DNA of 64,000 bases from Alcaligenes sp. SORT26 (GCF_017377875.1 NZ_CP070975.1:2604001-2668000), one strand, 5' to 3'; counted from the first letter of the stretch, positions 1 to 9,860 are shown. Numbers and translations: made by a program. The notes: a model not told the origin generated them from the letters alone.

Positions 1-3000
1 TGGGCTAGTCATGACGTCGGCGCTAATAGCGGAAGGCTGGGTCGACAGGCTTTGGAAGGCTTCGTAGATAAAAGACAGACTCAGCGCATCCAGCAAAGGC
101 AGGCTTTGCTGGAACCAGGTTTCGCGTTCTTGCTGCTGATCAGCCAGTGCTGCCCAACCGCTTTGGGCCAGTTGTTCGGGCGCGAGCGTAACAGCAGCTC
201 GCTCATCACGAGGATGAGGGCGCAGATACGGGGTAATTTGCCAGTTGGAGACCGCATGACGATCCTGGCGCAAGAAATACGCTGCGCGGAAACGGCAAGC
301 CTGCGCGCTGGCCAGCAAGCAGCCATCAGCACCGTACAGCTCAAAATCTGCCAAGACCGAACGAGTACTACTACGACGCAGATGCGCACGGAAGTGCGTC
401 ACCTGTCCTTCAGTGGACAAGGTAAAACGCCCTACTTTCACAGGCAGCAAGGCCACGCCTTGGCCCGCTTCAATATCTAGTGCGAAAAAATCCACCAGAG
501 ACTGGTAACACACGTCCATCAAGGCCGGATGCAGCAGGTAAGCCTCTTGATCCAGGCTGATCGGCATATCCAGTTCGGCACTCAAATAGGTGCCCTGAAC
601 GTGGGCCTCTTTCAAGCCCTGAAAGGCAGGACCGTAATCCAGACCCAAGGTGTGAGCCAGACGGTAATGACGCTCGCGATCAATCTGCAGCGTGGACGAC
701 ACCAGAGGCTGTAGTTCCGCTTTAGGCAGGCGCTCATCAGACGCCAAAATACGGCCACTGGCATGGACGACCCACTCGTCCTGACTCAGGCGCTGACGGC
801 TCTTGATATGGAAACTGCCATCGCGCGGATTCAGTACAAATCGCAGGCTGCGGGCATGCTCACCGTCGAACACCAATGGGGCCAGAATATCCAGCTCATC
901 CACCAGAATCAGGGTTTCGCCCAACCACTCGCGGGCGGCGGCCAAGGCCATTTCCAAATAAGCGGCACCGGGGTAGACCATCGCCCCGCCAACTTTGTGG
1001 TCGGCCAGCCAAGGCAGAATCACTGGGTCCAGCACGTTTTCCCAGCCAAGATCGCTGTCGGGTAAACGCCAACCCAGCAAATCATGCACGCGACGGCGCT
1101 CAATAGAGCGCATCCCTTCTGTGCTGGACTTGTACCAATGGCGCTCGCGCTGCCATGGGTATACAGGCAGATCCACTGAATTACCGGCCACGGGGAAACG
1201 GGCTTTCAATTGGGTCGACAACAAGGCCAAGGTATGCAAAGCCGTATCGGCCAGGCGCTGCGGGCCATCGTCATGCTTGCGCAGGCTGGACAGCACCACA
1301 CCCTGAACATCAAGCTGAGTCAGGGTTTCACGGATATAGCGCTGCAAAATGGCGTGCGGGCCAATCTCCAGAAACACACGACAGCCCTGTTTGGCCAGGC
1401 AGGCAATAGCCTGCTCGAACTGCACGGGCTCGCGAATATTGCGCCACCAGTAATCCACGCCCAGCTCTTGCGAGGACAGCTCTTTACCGGTAACGGTCGA
1501 AACAAAACGGGCTTGTGCTGCTTGCTGGCCGGGCTGCAAATCACCCAGGCTCTTGTCCAGATGCGGCAACAAGCCATCCATATAGGGGCTATGGAAGGCG
1601 TAATCCAAATCCAGCAGACGGAAGAAAACGCTTTGGCCTTCCAGGGCAGACTGAATACGCTGCAAGCCTTCCAGGCTGCCGGACAGAGTGATATTGGAGG
1701 GGCTGTTCACACCCGCCACATTCACGCCCAAGTCTGCACCCAAGCCTTCCAACAAGGTATTCACCGCTTCCAGCGACAAACCAACAACGGCCATCCGGCC
1801 TTGGCCACGAGTCAGACCCTGAGCCTGACTACGGGCACAAATCACGCGTATGGCTTGCTCCAGATCCAAAGCACCGGCGGCCCAGGCGGCAGCGATCTCG
1901 CCCACACTGTGACCAGCTACGGCATCGGGCTGAATCCCATCTTCGCGCAGCATGCGCGTCACAATAACTTGTACGGCAAACAGCAAAGGCTGGGCGACTG
2001 TCGTGTCGTCCATGCGGGAAGCGGCAGGTTCGGCCTGTAATTGCTCCAGCAGCGAGAAGCCCGCCAAGGGCTTCATCATGCTGTCCAGTTCGGACAGCAA
2101 AGCCGCGAAACGAGGGGACTCGCGCAACAAGGTCACGCCCATGCCCAGCCACTGCGCGCCGTTACCGGCGTAGACAAAGGCCAATTGGCCTTCTTTGCTC
2201 AGGGCGTCTACGGTTTGCAGACCTTGTGGGGCCTGACCGTGCGCGTAAGCACGCAATTGCGCCACGCCTTCTTCAACCGTTTCGGGTTGAATGATCAAAC
2301 CACGGGCCAAAGTCTGACGACGGTGAGCAACAGCGTAGCTGACATCGTAAAAATCTTGGGCTGTTTTGCCGTCCAGCAAGTCCGCATAATTACCCGCCTG
2401 CTCGCGCAGGGCGGTTTCTGTCTTGGCCGACAAGGCCAAAGGTGGCAAACCCGTGTTCGGCAGCGTTATCGATTGGCTTGCTGTCGCTACAGGAGCCTGC
2501 AGCAAGACGTGGGCGTTGGCACCACCAAAACCAAAAGAATTCAGGCCAGCCACCAAAGGCTTGCCATCGCTACGCAGCAATTCGCGGCCTTGTGGCAACA
2601 GCTCCAGATTCAGCCCGTCAAAATCAATAGCGGGATTGGGTGTCTTCAAATGCAAGGCAGGGGGCAAGGCCTGATGCTGCAAAGCCAGCACCGTTTTGAC
2701 CAAACCGGCCATGCCGGAGGCCGATTCCATATGTCCCAAGTTCGCTTTGACTGAACCGATAGGTAAACGCTGTTCGCGCGATTTGCCATACACCGCGCTG
2801 ATCGCGGTAGTTTCAATGGGATCGCCTACAGCCGTACCGGTGCCGTGAGCTTCTACAAAGTCCACATCACCCGCCGTCAGGCCACTGCGCTCCAGCACGG
2901 AGCGCATCAACTCAATTTGTCCCTGACAGCTAGGGATAGTGATGCCGGTCTTGCGAGCGCCATCAGCATTCACGCCCGTTGCCAAAATGACGGCCTGTAC

Positions 3001-3846
3001 CTGATCACCATCGGCCAGGGCCTGCTCCAAGGGCTTGAGCATCAATACAGCGCCGCCCTCGGAACGTACATAACCATTACCGGCTTCATCAAACGCCTTG
3101 CAGCGACCATCTGCCGACAGCATCGAGGCTTTGGTAAAACCGATAAAGGGATAAGGATGCAGCAACAGATTGACGCCACCCACCAGAGCAGTGGAGGCCT
3201 CGCCATTACGCAGACTTGAACATGCTTGATGCAAAGCGACCAAGGAAGACGAGCAGGCGGTATCCACCGCCATGGACGGCCCATGCAAATCGTAGACATA
3301 AGACAGACGATTGGCCGCAATACTCATGGTATTGCCGGTCATCATATGAGCTGTCAGGCTGGCCAGATCATCCAGGCCGCGCATGCCGTAATCCAGACCG
3401 GAAATACCGACATAAACCGCGCAATCGCTACCGGCCATGGCGGACGGCAAGACACCGGCATTTTCCATGGCCTCCCAGGACAGCTCCAGCAACAAACGCT
3501 GCTGAGGGTCCAACCAGGCGGCCTCGCGAGGGGAAATGCCAAAGAAGTCCGCATCGAACTCGTCGATACGAGACAGAACGCCCGCCGAAAAAGTGATGCT
3601 GCGGCCCGGTTCGGACCGTTTATCGTGCTGCAACTCGGCCGTTGCCCAGCGATCTGCCGGGATTTCCGTAACCAGGTCACGCTTTTCAATTAAGGCATTC
3701 CAGAACTGTTCGGGTTGCGACAGGTCGCCCGGAAAGCGAAACGCCATACCAATAATGGCGATTGCACCAGACGAAGTACTGCTTTTATTAATATCCGTAC
3801 GGGATGCTTCTAACTTATTAGCATCCTTGCCTGTATTTTGAGACAC
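1..3846 (-). CDS. Type I polyketide synthase, N-terminal part (KS-AT-DH), runs off the left edge
   Basis: One uninterrupted frame of 1282 codons enters the window edge, so the C-terminus is missing. In order: a ketosynthase at about residues 28-450, with catalytic C198 (DTACSSS), H334 (HGTGT) and H372 (NLGH); an acyltransferase from about 557 (GNGAQW), with S647 in GHSVG and H752 in YAFH; and a dehydratase fold at about 920-1230, with H950 in the HxxxGxxxxP motif and D1111 in HPALMD. The three catalytic sites share one frame, so no frameshift separates them. The proposed start is GTG (MSQNTGKD), the only usable start after an in-frame TGA; the Shine-Dalgarno is weak. No N-terminal docking or loading domain is seen, so synthesis probably starts or iterates on this KS. 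YAFH is intermediate between the malonyl (HAFH) and methylmalonyl (YASH) codes, so the extender unit is uncertain. Product unknown; KR, ER and ACP domains would lie outside the window. Confidence 0.93.
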   Translation of the reverse strand, partial: MSQNTGKDANKLEASRTDINKSSTSSGAIAIIGMAFRFPGDLSQPEQFWNALIEKRDLVTEIPADRWATAELQHDKRSEPGRSITFSAGVLSRIDEFDADFFGISPREAAWLDPQQRLLLELSWEAMENAGVLPSAMAGSDCAVYVGISGLDYGMRGLDDLASLTAHMMTGNTMSIAANRLSYVYDLHGPSMAVDTACSSSLVALHQACSSLRNGEASTALVGGVNLLLHPYPFIGFTKASMLSADGRCKAFDEAGNGYVRSEGGAVLMLKPLEQALADGDQVQAVILATGVNADGARKTGITIPSCQGQIELMRSVLERSGLTAGDVDFVEAHGTGTAVGDPIETTAISAVYGKSREQRLPIGSVKANLGHMESASGMAGLVKTVLALQHQALPPALHLKTPNPAIDFDGLNLELLPQGRELLRSDGKPLVAGLNSFGFGGANAHVLLQAPVATASQSITLPNTGLPPLALSAKTETALREQAGNYADLLDGKTAQDFYDVSYAVAHRRQTLARGLIIQPETVEEGVAQLRAYAHGQAPQGLQTVDALSKEGQLAFVYAGNGAQWLGMGVTLLRESPRFAALLSELDSMMKPLAGFSLLEQLQAEPAASRMDDTTVAQPLLFAVQVIVTRMLREDGIQPDAVAGHSVGEIAAAWAAGALDLEQAIRVICARSQAQGLTRGQGRMAVVGLSLEAVNTLLEGLGADLGVNVAGVNSPSNITLSGSLEGLQRIQSALEGQSVFFRLLDLDYAFHSPYMDGLLPHLDKSLGDLQPGQQAAQARFVSTVTGKELSSQELGVDYWWRNIREPVQFEQAIACLAKQGCRVFLEIGPHAILQRYIRETLTQLDVQGVVLSSLRKHDDGPQRLADTALHTLALLSTQLKARFPVAGNSVDLPVYPWQRERHWYKSSTEGMRSIERRRVHDLLGWRLPDSDLGWENVLDPVILPWLADHKVGGAMVYPGAAYLEMALAAAREWLGETLILVDELDILAPLVFDGEHARSLRFVLNPRDGSFHIKSRQRLSQDEWVVHASGRILASDERLPKAELQPLVSSTLQIDRERHYRLAHTLGLDYGPAFQGLKEAHVQGTYLSAELDMPISLDQEAYLLHPALMDVCYQSLVDFFALDIEAGQGVALLPVKVGRFTLSTEGQVTHFRAHLRRSSTRSVLADFELYGADGCLLASAQACRFRAAYFLRQDRHAVSNWQITPYLRPHPRDERAAVTLAPEQLAQSGWAALADQQQERETWFQQSLPLLDALSLSFIYEAFQSLSTQPSAISADVMTSP

Positions 3847-4848
3847 GCACCCTACCCTTTCGATCTTTACTGACTCGCCCTGTCACCCCGGAGCACGGAA
3901 TAGTCATATTTGATAAAACGCTATTTCGGACAACGACTTCTGACATCGTCGTGTCGCAGGCAGCACACCAGTAAACAATGGTGAAAATTACACACAGTTA
4001 CTATGATTTACAAACAATAATTACATGGAAGATAAATAAACCCCATGCAATTTGATAATATTTATTTTCGATTTTTATTTAATTCTTTACGCAATAAATA
4101 AAATATCCAAATTAAATATCCACCGACAATATTGTTCTATTTATTTTTAAAAACAAAAATCCAGTGTTTGAAAAACAACCAGGCCTTGGGCGCATTTATC
4201 AAGGCAAGCCAATCAAGACACTAGAAAAACATCAAAGGCGGTTTGATTCTGCTGCCACCCTGCATAGAATCAAATCCGCAATTTGTTATTCAGCGAAGAC
4301 CTTTATCCGCAAGGGAAACTCTTTGTTCTGAGAGCTTGCCCACAACGCTTCAAAAAGATATACAACTGAGAATGTTACCATTACGCAGTTGTTCTAATCT
4401 ATAAAGAATTGAAATGAAGCTGGGGAGCACTGTAACAATCCGATGCTGCTCTAAAGGCGCCAAACAAGCATCTTGATCACTATCAGGTGGCTTAGCACCC
4501 AGTCATAATTGACACGCTCGTCCCAAAGCATCAACCAAAAAAGACTATCCAGTCGTATTAAAAAAGCCATTTTTGATACAAACACGACAAGCGCGCGACG
4601 AGTGCAAACCCGTTACTGGTGCAGGTATACAACGATCTTCCACTCTGACCTGACGATGTGGCCCCGAAGCAGTGTTTTCCCTTAGCGACCTCAAAAACAC
4701 CCGAATCAGGGCATTTTTCTTGGGGGTTATCCCTCATTTATAGCCAGGGTCACCTAGGCTCTATACGAATTGTCTTATGGCACGGCTGTCGCACGCCGTT
4801 ACATTGAAATGGCTTCATCTAATAATTAATCCACTCTGGAGACATTTC
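3847..4848. other. Gene-free, partly AT-rich spacer between PKS and permease
   Basis: About 1 kb separates the divergent PKS and permease genes. No convincing coding frame is seen on either strand. The part at about 4005-4160 is strikingly rich in A and T runs, unlike the surrounding GC-rich DNA. It must hold the promoters of both flanking genes, but I could not assign -35/-10 pairs with confidence. AT-rich upstream DNA of this kind is a typical target of H-NS-like silencing; that is inference. Confidence 0.6.
4238..4279. repeat. Long imperfect inverted repeat in the PKS upstream region
   Basis: Arms GCGGTTTGATTCT (4238-4250) and AGAATCAAATCCGC (4266-4279) are complementary except for one extra base, around a 15-nt centre. 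No T-run follows on the plus strand, so it is not a standard terminator. It could be a regulator-binding site or a structured leader of the PKS transcript. Confidence 0.5.
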
Positions 4849-6339
4849 ATGGGTACGAACGCGACCACCGCACCCGTCGACGAACGATTACCAAACGGCA
4901 GGCTGGCTGCACTGGGCCTGCAGCACGTTTTGGTAATGTACGCCGGTGCCGTCGCGGTTCCACTAATTGTGGGCCGGGCATTAAATCTGACGTCTGAAGA
5001 AGTATCTATCCTGATCGCTGCTGACTTGTTTGTCTGCGGCATCGTATCCATCATTCAATCGATGGGTTTTACGCAGTACTTTGGTATCAAACTGCCTGTC
5101 ATGATGGGCGTAACCTTTGCCGCGGTAGGCCCTATGGTCTCGATGGCACAGGCCAACCCCGGCCAGGAAGGCGCCCAACTGCTCTTTGGCACTGTGATCG
5201 GGGCGGGGATCATTACGATGATCATTGCCCCTGCCGTCAGCCGAATGCTGCGCTTCTTCCCCCCTGTAGTCACCGGCACGATTATTGCCATGATCGGTAT
5301 TACGCTGATGCGCGTGGGAATTAACTGGATTTTTGGCAATCCCTTCGGCCCGACTGCCCCCAGCGTCATCAACCCGGACCACTTGGCCTGGATACAGCAC
5401 GCCCAATCGGCTGCGGCCATGCCAGGTTCTGCCCTGCCTCCCTTGCCAGAAGGTCTGGCCCTGAAGGCGACAGTTCCTAACCCACGCTACGCCAACCTGA
5501 CTGGCCTGGGTATTGCCGCCATCGTACTGACCTCGATCCTGCTGATCGCTAAATTTGCAAAAGGCTTTCTGGCGAACGTAGCCGTATTGCTGGGTATTGT
5601 CATTGGCGCGATTGTGGCTTCGGCCATGGGCATCATGACCTACGAGAAGGTCGCCAATGCAGCTTGGGTTGATCTGGTATTGCCGTTCCACTTTGGCATG
5701 CCCAAATTCAACCTCCTGCACATTGCCACCATGACACTGGTCATGATCGTTGTGCTGATCGAATCCACCGGCATGTTCCTGGCGCTAAGCGACATGACAG
5801 GCAAGAAAGTGGATCAGAAGGATCTGGCTCGCGGCCTGCGTACCGACGGTCTGGGCACTTTGCTGGGCGGTATCTTCAATACCTTCCCTTACTCCAGCTT
5901 CTCGCAAAACGTGGGTCTGGTTGCGGTAACCGGTGTACGCAGCCGCTTTGTCTGCGTGGCCGGTGGCGCCATTCTGATTATTCTGGGCCTGCTGCCCAAG
6001 ATGGCTGCCCTGGTTGAGTCCCTGCCTACCGTGGTTCTGGGTGGTGCCGGTATTGTGATGTTCGGTATGGTCACGGCCACGGGTATCCGCATTCTGTCCG
6101 GCGTGGACTACAAGACCAACCGCAACAACTCCATGATTGTGGCTATCTCCATTGGCGTCGGCATGATTCCTCTGGTTGCGCCCAACTACATGCAGTGGAT
6201 GCCTCACGCCATTCACCCGCTGATCGAATCGGGCATCTTGCTGACCTCGATTGCTGCCGTTCTGCTGAACTTGTTCTTTAATGGTGCTAAAGAAGATACA
6301 CAGGCAGCGGTAGAAGCCGCCAAGCACGCCGAAGCGTAA
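4849..6339 (+). CDS. NCS2/NAT family nucleobase permease, xanthine/urate-type
   Basis: A 496-residue polytopic inner-membrane protein that should import a purine base with a cation. The nucleobase-ascorbate transporter signature is visible as QNVGLVAVTG. The Q at its first position and the TG end match the xanthine/uric-acid branch rather than the UraA uracil branch (ENxGxxxxTR). The QH pair in GLQHVLVMYAG in the first membrane segment is also typical. The ATG at 4849 is chosen because CTGGAG lies just upstream; an in-frame ATG at 4777 would add 24 residues unlike the family N-terminus. Single gene followed by a strong terminator. Substrate is inferred from motif only. Confidence 0.88.
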   Translation: MGTNATTAPVDERLPNGRLAALGLQHVLVMYAGAVAVPLIVGRALNLTSEEVSILIAADLFVCGIVSIIQSMGFTQYFGIKLPVMMGVTFAAVGPMVSMAQANPGQEGAQLLFGTVIGAGIITMIIAPAVSRMLRFFPPVVTGTIIAMIGITLMRVGINWIFGNPFGPTAPSVINPDHLAWIQHAQSAAAMPGSALPPLPEGLALKATVPNPRYANLTGLGIAAIVLTSILLIAKFAKGFLANVAVLLGIVIGAIVASAMGIMTYEKVANAAWVDLVLPFHFGMPKFNLLHIATMTLVMIVVLIESTGMFLALSDMTGKKVDQKDLARGLRTDGLGTLLGGIFNTFPYSSFSQNVGLVAVTGVRSRFVCVAGGAILIILGLLPKMAALVESLPTVVLGGAGIVMFGMVTATGIRILSGVDYKTNRNNSMIVAISIGVGMIPLVAPNYMQWMPHAIHPLIESGILLTSIAAVLLNLFFNGAKEDTQAAVEAAKHAEA

Positions 6340-6361
6340 ATCGCCAGCCATGCTTGTCATG

Positions 6362-6401
6362 AAACCGGCCTGTCTACTGAAGTAGACAGGCCGGTTTTTT
6401 T
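6362..6401 (+). terminator. Rho-independent terminator after the permease
   Basis: A 16-bp perfect stem (6362-6377 with 6382-6397) around a TGAA loop is followed by a T-run, 22 bp after the permease stop. Confidence 0.92.
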
Positions 6402-6477
6402 ATCGCCTAAGGATTCCAGAGGTTCAAGGCCTTCGTCAGCCAGCAATATCGCAGCAAAGCTTTTTATGCTCCGCTCA

Positions 6478-7344
6478 TCACGAAGCAAAACGACGGGCAC
6501 CTGCCACACACAAAGCCGCGCCTAAGGTGACCCAAATCATGCTGGGATTGACGGCCTCGCCCAGTAAAGCCGCCGCCAGCCCCAGTCCCATAAAAGGCTG
6601 CAACAACTGCAACTGCCCGACCGCCGCAATCCCGCCCTGCGCCAGTCCTCGGTACCAGAACACAAAACCCAAAAACATGCTGAATACCGACACGTAGGCA
6701 AAGCCTAGCCAGGCCGAGGCATCAATCCCGCTGAAGTTCTGCGGCCAGAACCAGATCATCATGACAAACATAAAGGGCGAGGACAGCACCAAAGCCCAGC
6801 AAATCACTTGCCAGCCTCCCAGACGACGCGACAAACGTCCCCCTTCGGCATAGCCCATACCGCACACCACCACAGCGGCCAACATGTACAGATCGCCCTG
6901 CCAGGCGGCATCCAGCCCTTCCCTGGCGGCATACGCCATCACCACCAGGCTGCCCAGAATGGAGAAAAACCAGAACACGGGTTTATGCCGCTCACCGGCC
7001 AGGATGACGCCAAATACTGCCGTACACAAAGGCAACAAGCCCAGATACACAATGGAATGGGCCGAGGTAATGTACTGCAGGGCCAAAGCGGTCAGCAAAG
7101 GAAAACCCAGGACAACACCAAAGCCGACCAGGGCCAGAGAGGCCAGGTCGGTGCGTTGCGGACGCGCCACTCGTCCGATCAGCAACCAGAGACTTGCCAG
7201 CAAGGCGGCCACGACCGCTCGCCCACCCGTCAGAAAAAAAGGATCCATGCCCAGTACAGCAACTCGCGTAGCCGGTAATGAACCCGCGAAAATTGCTACC
7301 CCGATAAAGCCGTTCAACCAACTGACTGCCTTGCTATCCATCAT
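6478..7344 (-). CDS. EamA/DMT family transporter
   Basis: A 288-residue protein with about ten hydrophobic segments, which is the size and layout of the drug/metabolite transporter superfamily with two EamA repeats (roughly 10-135 and 150-285). It opens with FIGVAIFAGSLPATRVAV, a family-like first helix. GGGAG precedes the ATG; a second ATG follows immediately. It is divergent from a MocR-type regulator, an arrangement in which the regulator often controls the neighbouring transporter. Substrate unknown; amino-acid or other metabolite export is plausible. Confidence 0.85.
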   Translation of the reverse strand: MMDSKAVSWLNGFIGVAIFAGSLPATRVAVLGMDPFFLTGGRAVVAALLASLWLLIGRVARPQRTDLASLALVGFGVVLGFPLLTALALQYITSAHSIVYLGLLPLCTAVFGVILAGERHKPVFWFFSILGSLVVMAYAAREGLDAAWQGDLYMLAAVVVCGMGYAEGGRLSRRLGGWQVICWALVLSSPFMFVMMIWFWPQNFSGIDASAWLGFAYVSVFSMFLGFVFWYRGLAQGGIAAVGQLQLLQPFMGLGLAAALLGEAVNPSMIWVTLGAALCVAGARRFAS

Positions 7345-7368
7345 TCACACTCCCACCAAGAAGCTTGT

Positions 7369-7430
7369 CAGTACAACACAGCTATGCCAGCATACACAGG
7401 CACAGTCCAGTACAGTTTTTAAAAACTGTA
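7369..7430. promoter_or_regulatory. Palindrome and direct repeats, likely MocR operator
   Basis: A perfect 20-bp palindrome (TACAGTTTTT followed by AAAAACTGTA) occupies 7411-7430. CAGTACA occurs twice in direct orientation, at 7369-7375 and 7408-7414, spaced 39 bp start to start. Both lie in the gap between the divergent EamA transporter and MocR genes. Direct and inverted repeats of this kind are typical MocR-family targets; the assignment is inference. Confidence 0.55.
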
Positions 7431-7463
7431 TTGCTCACTAGACCCATACACCGTGCCCAGCCC

Positions 7464-8855
7464 ATGCCCTCTTTAACTCGCATCGACCACATCATGCAAT
7501 CCGTGCGCGAACGCATTGCCGCACGCACCTACCCGCCCGGCACCCGGCTCCCGTCCGTACGTGCTCAAGCCCAATCGGCAGGGGTATCAATCTCTACGAT
7601 TGTGGAGGCGTATGGCAGGCTGGCTGCCGAAGGCTTGATAGAGGCACGGGCAGGCTCCGGTTTTTACGTGACCGCCCCCTTGGCCCCCTTGAGCCTGGCT
7701 GCGCTGGAACCTGCACTGGAACGGGATATCGACCCCCTATGGATCTCGCGCCAATCGCTGGAAGCAGGTCAGGACATGTTGATGCCGGGCTGTGGTTGGC
7801 TACCGTCGGACTGGATGTACGACCAAGGCGTACGCCGAGGGCTACGCAAAGCCGCACGCAGTTCTAATGCAGACCTGACGGATTACGGCTCGCCCCTGGG
7901 CCTGGAGCCGCTACGCCAACTGCTGGCCCGCCGCCTGGTCCAGTCCGAGATTGATGTCGCCCCCCATCACATCATGTTGACCGACTCGGGCACTCACGCC
8001 ATTGATTTGATCTGCCGCTTCTTTTTGGAGCCGGGCGATACCGTGCTGGTGGACGACCCCTGCTACTTCAATTTCCATGCTTTGCTGCGCGCGCATCGCG
8101 CCAAAGTTGCCAGTGTCCCGTATACCCATCAGGGACCGGACCTGCACGCCTTTGAAGCCGCCTTGCAAGAACACAAACCTCGCCTGTACATCACCAATTC
8201 CGGTATACACAACCCGACCGGAGCGCGTTTGTCAGCCACAACTGCCCACAGTGTTCTGGCCATGGCGCAACGTGCAGATCTCTACATTATCGAAGACGAT
8301 ATTTTTGGGGATCTTGAATCTCGTCCTGCCACCCGCCTGGCCGCCCTGGATGGCCTGTCCCGGGTGGTACAGATAGGCAGTTTCTCCAAAACCTTGTCTG
8401 CATCCTTGCGTTGCGGCTATATCGCCGCCCAGGCTCCGTGGATAGACAGTCTGGTCGATCTGCGTACGGCCACCAGTTTCAGCAGCAACCGTCTGGCTTC
8501 GCATATCTTGCACAGCGCACTTGGCGACAGCGGCTATCGCAAACATCTGGAGCGAGTCCGGCACCGGCTCTCCAAGGCGATGGACCACACCGTGACACAA
8601 CTGGAACAGCTAGGCCTGACACCGTGGTTACGCCCCCGCGAGGGCATGTTTCTGTGGGCTTGCTTACCCGCCGGACACGATGCACTCAGGCTGGCACGCG
8701 CCTGCCTGCCCCATGGCGTGGTGCTAGCTCCCGGCCCCGTCTTCAGCCAAGCCCCGGATGCCGCCCGGTTTCTGCGTTTCAACGTGGCCCAATGCAGCGA
8801 CAAACGGATCTTTAACGTGTTGAAGCGGGCACTTGATAAAGAGTTGTCTGTTTAA
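7464..8855 (+). CDS. MocR/PdxR-type regulator (GntR HTH fused to aminotransferase domain)
   Basis: The first 70 residues or so are a GntR-type winged helix (QSVRERIAARTYPPGTRLPSVRAQA). The rest is a fold-type I aminotransferase domain, with the PLP lysine K309 in GSFSKTLSAS and an NPTGA motif upstream. 463 residues from the ATG at 7464. An upstream in-frame ATG at 7365 would add 33 unrelated residues and place the palindrome inside the gene, so the later start is preferred. MocR proteins bind DNA and sense PLP or an amino-acid adduct. It is divergent from an EamA transporter, its likely target. The ligand cannot be told from sequence. Confidence 0.9.
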   Translation: MPSLTRIDHIMQSVRERIAARTYPPGTRLPSVRAQAQSAGVSISTIVEAYGRLAAEGLIEARAGSGFYVTAPLAPLSLAALEPALERDIDPLWISRQSLEAGQDMLMPGCGWLPSDWMYDQGVRRGLRKAARSSNADLTDYGSPLGLEPLRQLLARRLVQSEIDVAPHHIMLTDSGTHAIDLICRFFLEPGDTVLVDDPCYFNFHALLRAHRAKVASVPYTHQGPDLHAFEAALQEHKPRLYITNSGIHNPTGARLSATTAHSVLAMAQRADLYIIEDDIFGDLESRPATRLAALDGLSRVVQIGSFSKTLSASLRCGYIAAQAPWIDSLVDLRTATSFSSNRLASHILHSALGDSGYRKHLERVRHRLSKAMDHTVTQLEQLGLTPWLRPREGMFLWACLPAGHDALRLARACLPHGVVLAPGPVFSQAPDAARFLRFNVAQCSDKRIFNVLKRALDKELSV

Positions 8856-8947
8856 AGAGTCAGGCAACTCCCGATCTGGCTGTAGCCGCCCAAGCCAGAT
8901 GCCCGCGCCGCAGCCAGAGGATTACAATCGGCTCTGTTAGACGGCCC

Positions 8948-9853
8948 ATGCGGACCGCCGCCACCGACACCATTCCCATGTCCCCCAAAGACTTACGCGA
9001 TTTATTCCTGCTGGCCGCCATTTGGGGCGGCTCGTTTTTATTTACGCTTCAAGCGGTCCCGGAGTTTGGCCCCTTTCCGCTGACAGCAGTCCGTGTCGGT
9101 GTCAGCGCCCTGGCTTTGATGAGCTACATCACCGTCACAGGACGCTTGCCCGTCTTTCTGGCGAACTGGAAACCCATCTTTGCCTTGGGTGTTCTGAATG
9201 CCGCCGTGCCCTTCTCCTTATATGCCTTTGCGGCCCTGCGTCTGGAGTCAGGCTTGCTGGCCGTTCTGAATGCCATGGCACCCTTGTTTGGCGCACTGGT
9301 CGCCCGCGTCTGGCTGAAGGAACGCCTGACACCCAGCCGCATACTGGGGCTCTGTTTGGGCTTTCTGGGTATTCTGATTCTGGTGTACGACAAGCTGAGT
9401 TTCAACAAAGGGGCCGAAGGCTGGGCCGTCCTGGCTTCCTTATTGGCTACCGTGTTTTACGGCATTGCTGCCAACTTTACAGCCCGCTATCTGCGAGGCG
9501 TACAGCCACAAGCCGTGGCCGCAGGCAGCATGGTCAGTGCGACTCTGATTTTGTTACCTGCTGCCATTTACTGGTGGCCCGCCCAACTGCCGGGCCTGCA
9601 TGCCTGGGGCGCAGCGCTGTCTTTATCCTTATTGTGTACGGCCGTCGCCTATCTGATTTTTTACCGCCTGCTGTCCAATGTCGGCCCCTCCAAAACCATT
9701 ACGGTGACCTTTCTGGTCCCGCCCTTTGGCGTGCTGTGGGGAGCCTTGCTGCTGGACGAAGCTCTGACTGCACAAATGCTGATCGGCATGAGTACGGTAC
9801 TGTTTGGCACCTTGCTGGCCACGGGGCTGATTGGCAGGCGCAGGGCAGCGTAA
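8948..9853 (+). CDS. EamA/DMT family transporter
   Basis: A 301-residue membrane protein with about ten hydrophobic helices and two EamA repeats; LLAAIWGGSFLF is the typical first helix. It lies 92 bp after the MocR gene on the same strand, so may be co-regulated. Neither the ATG at 8948 nor the one at 8978 has a clear ribosome site; the longer form is given. It is the second EamA protein near one MocR gene. The two transporters differ clearly in sequence, so recent duplication is unlikely. Substrate unknown. Confidence 0.85.
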   Translation: MRTAATDTIPMSPKDLRDLFLLAAIWGGSFLFTLQAVPEFGPFPLTAVRVGVSALALMSYITVTGRLPVFLANWKPIFALGVLNAAVPFSLYAFAALRLESGLLAVLNAMAPLFGALVARVWLKERLTPSRILGLCLGFLGILILVYDKLSFNKGAEGWAVLASLLATVFYGIAANFTARYLRGVQPQAVAAGSMVSATLILLPAAIYWWPAQLPGLHAWGAALSLSLLCTAVAYLIFYRLLSNVGPSKTITVTFLVPPFGVLWGALLLDEALTAQMLIGMSTVLFGTLLATGLIGRRRAA

Positions 9854-9860
9854 GTCCGCT

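Noticed and set aside
1210-2040. Plus-strand open frame of 276 codons
   Set aside because: Antisense to the AT domain of the polyketide synthase, which keeps one frame through its catalytic residues.
3847-4848. Small gene hidden in the PKS-permease gap
   Set aside because: Frames are broken by many stops and no ribosome site with a plausible protein was found.
8874-8900. ATCTGGCT/AGCCAGAT hairpin after the MocR gene
   Set aside because: Eleven-base loop and no T-run; may be fortuitous.
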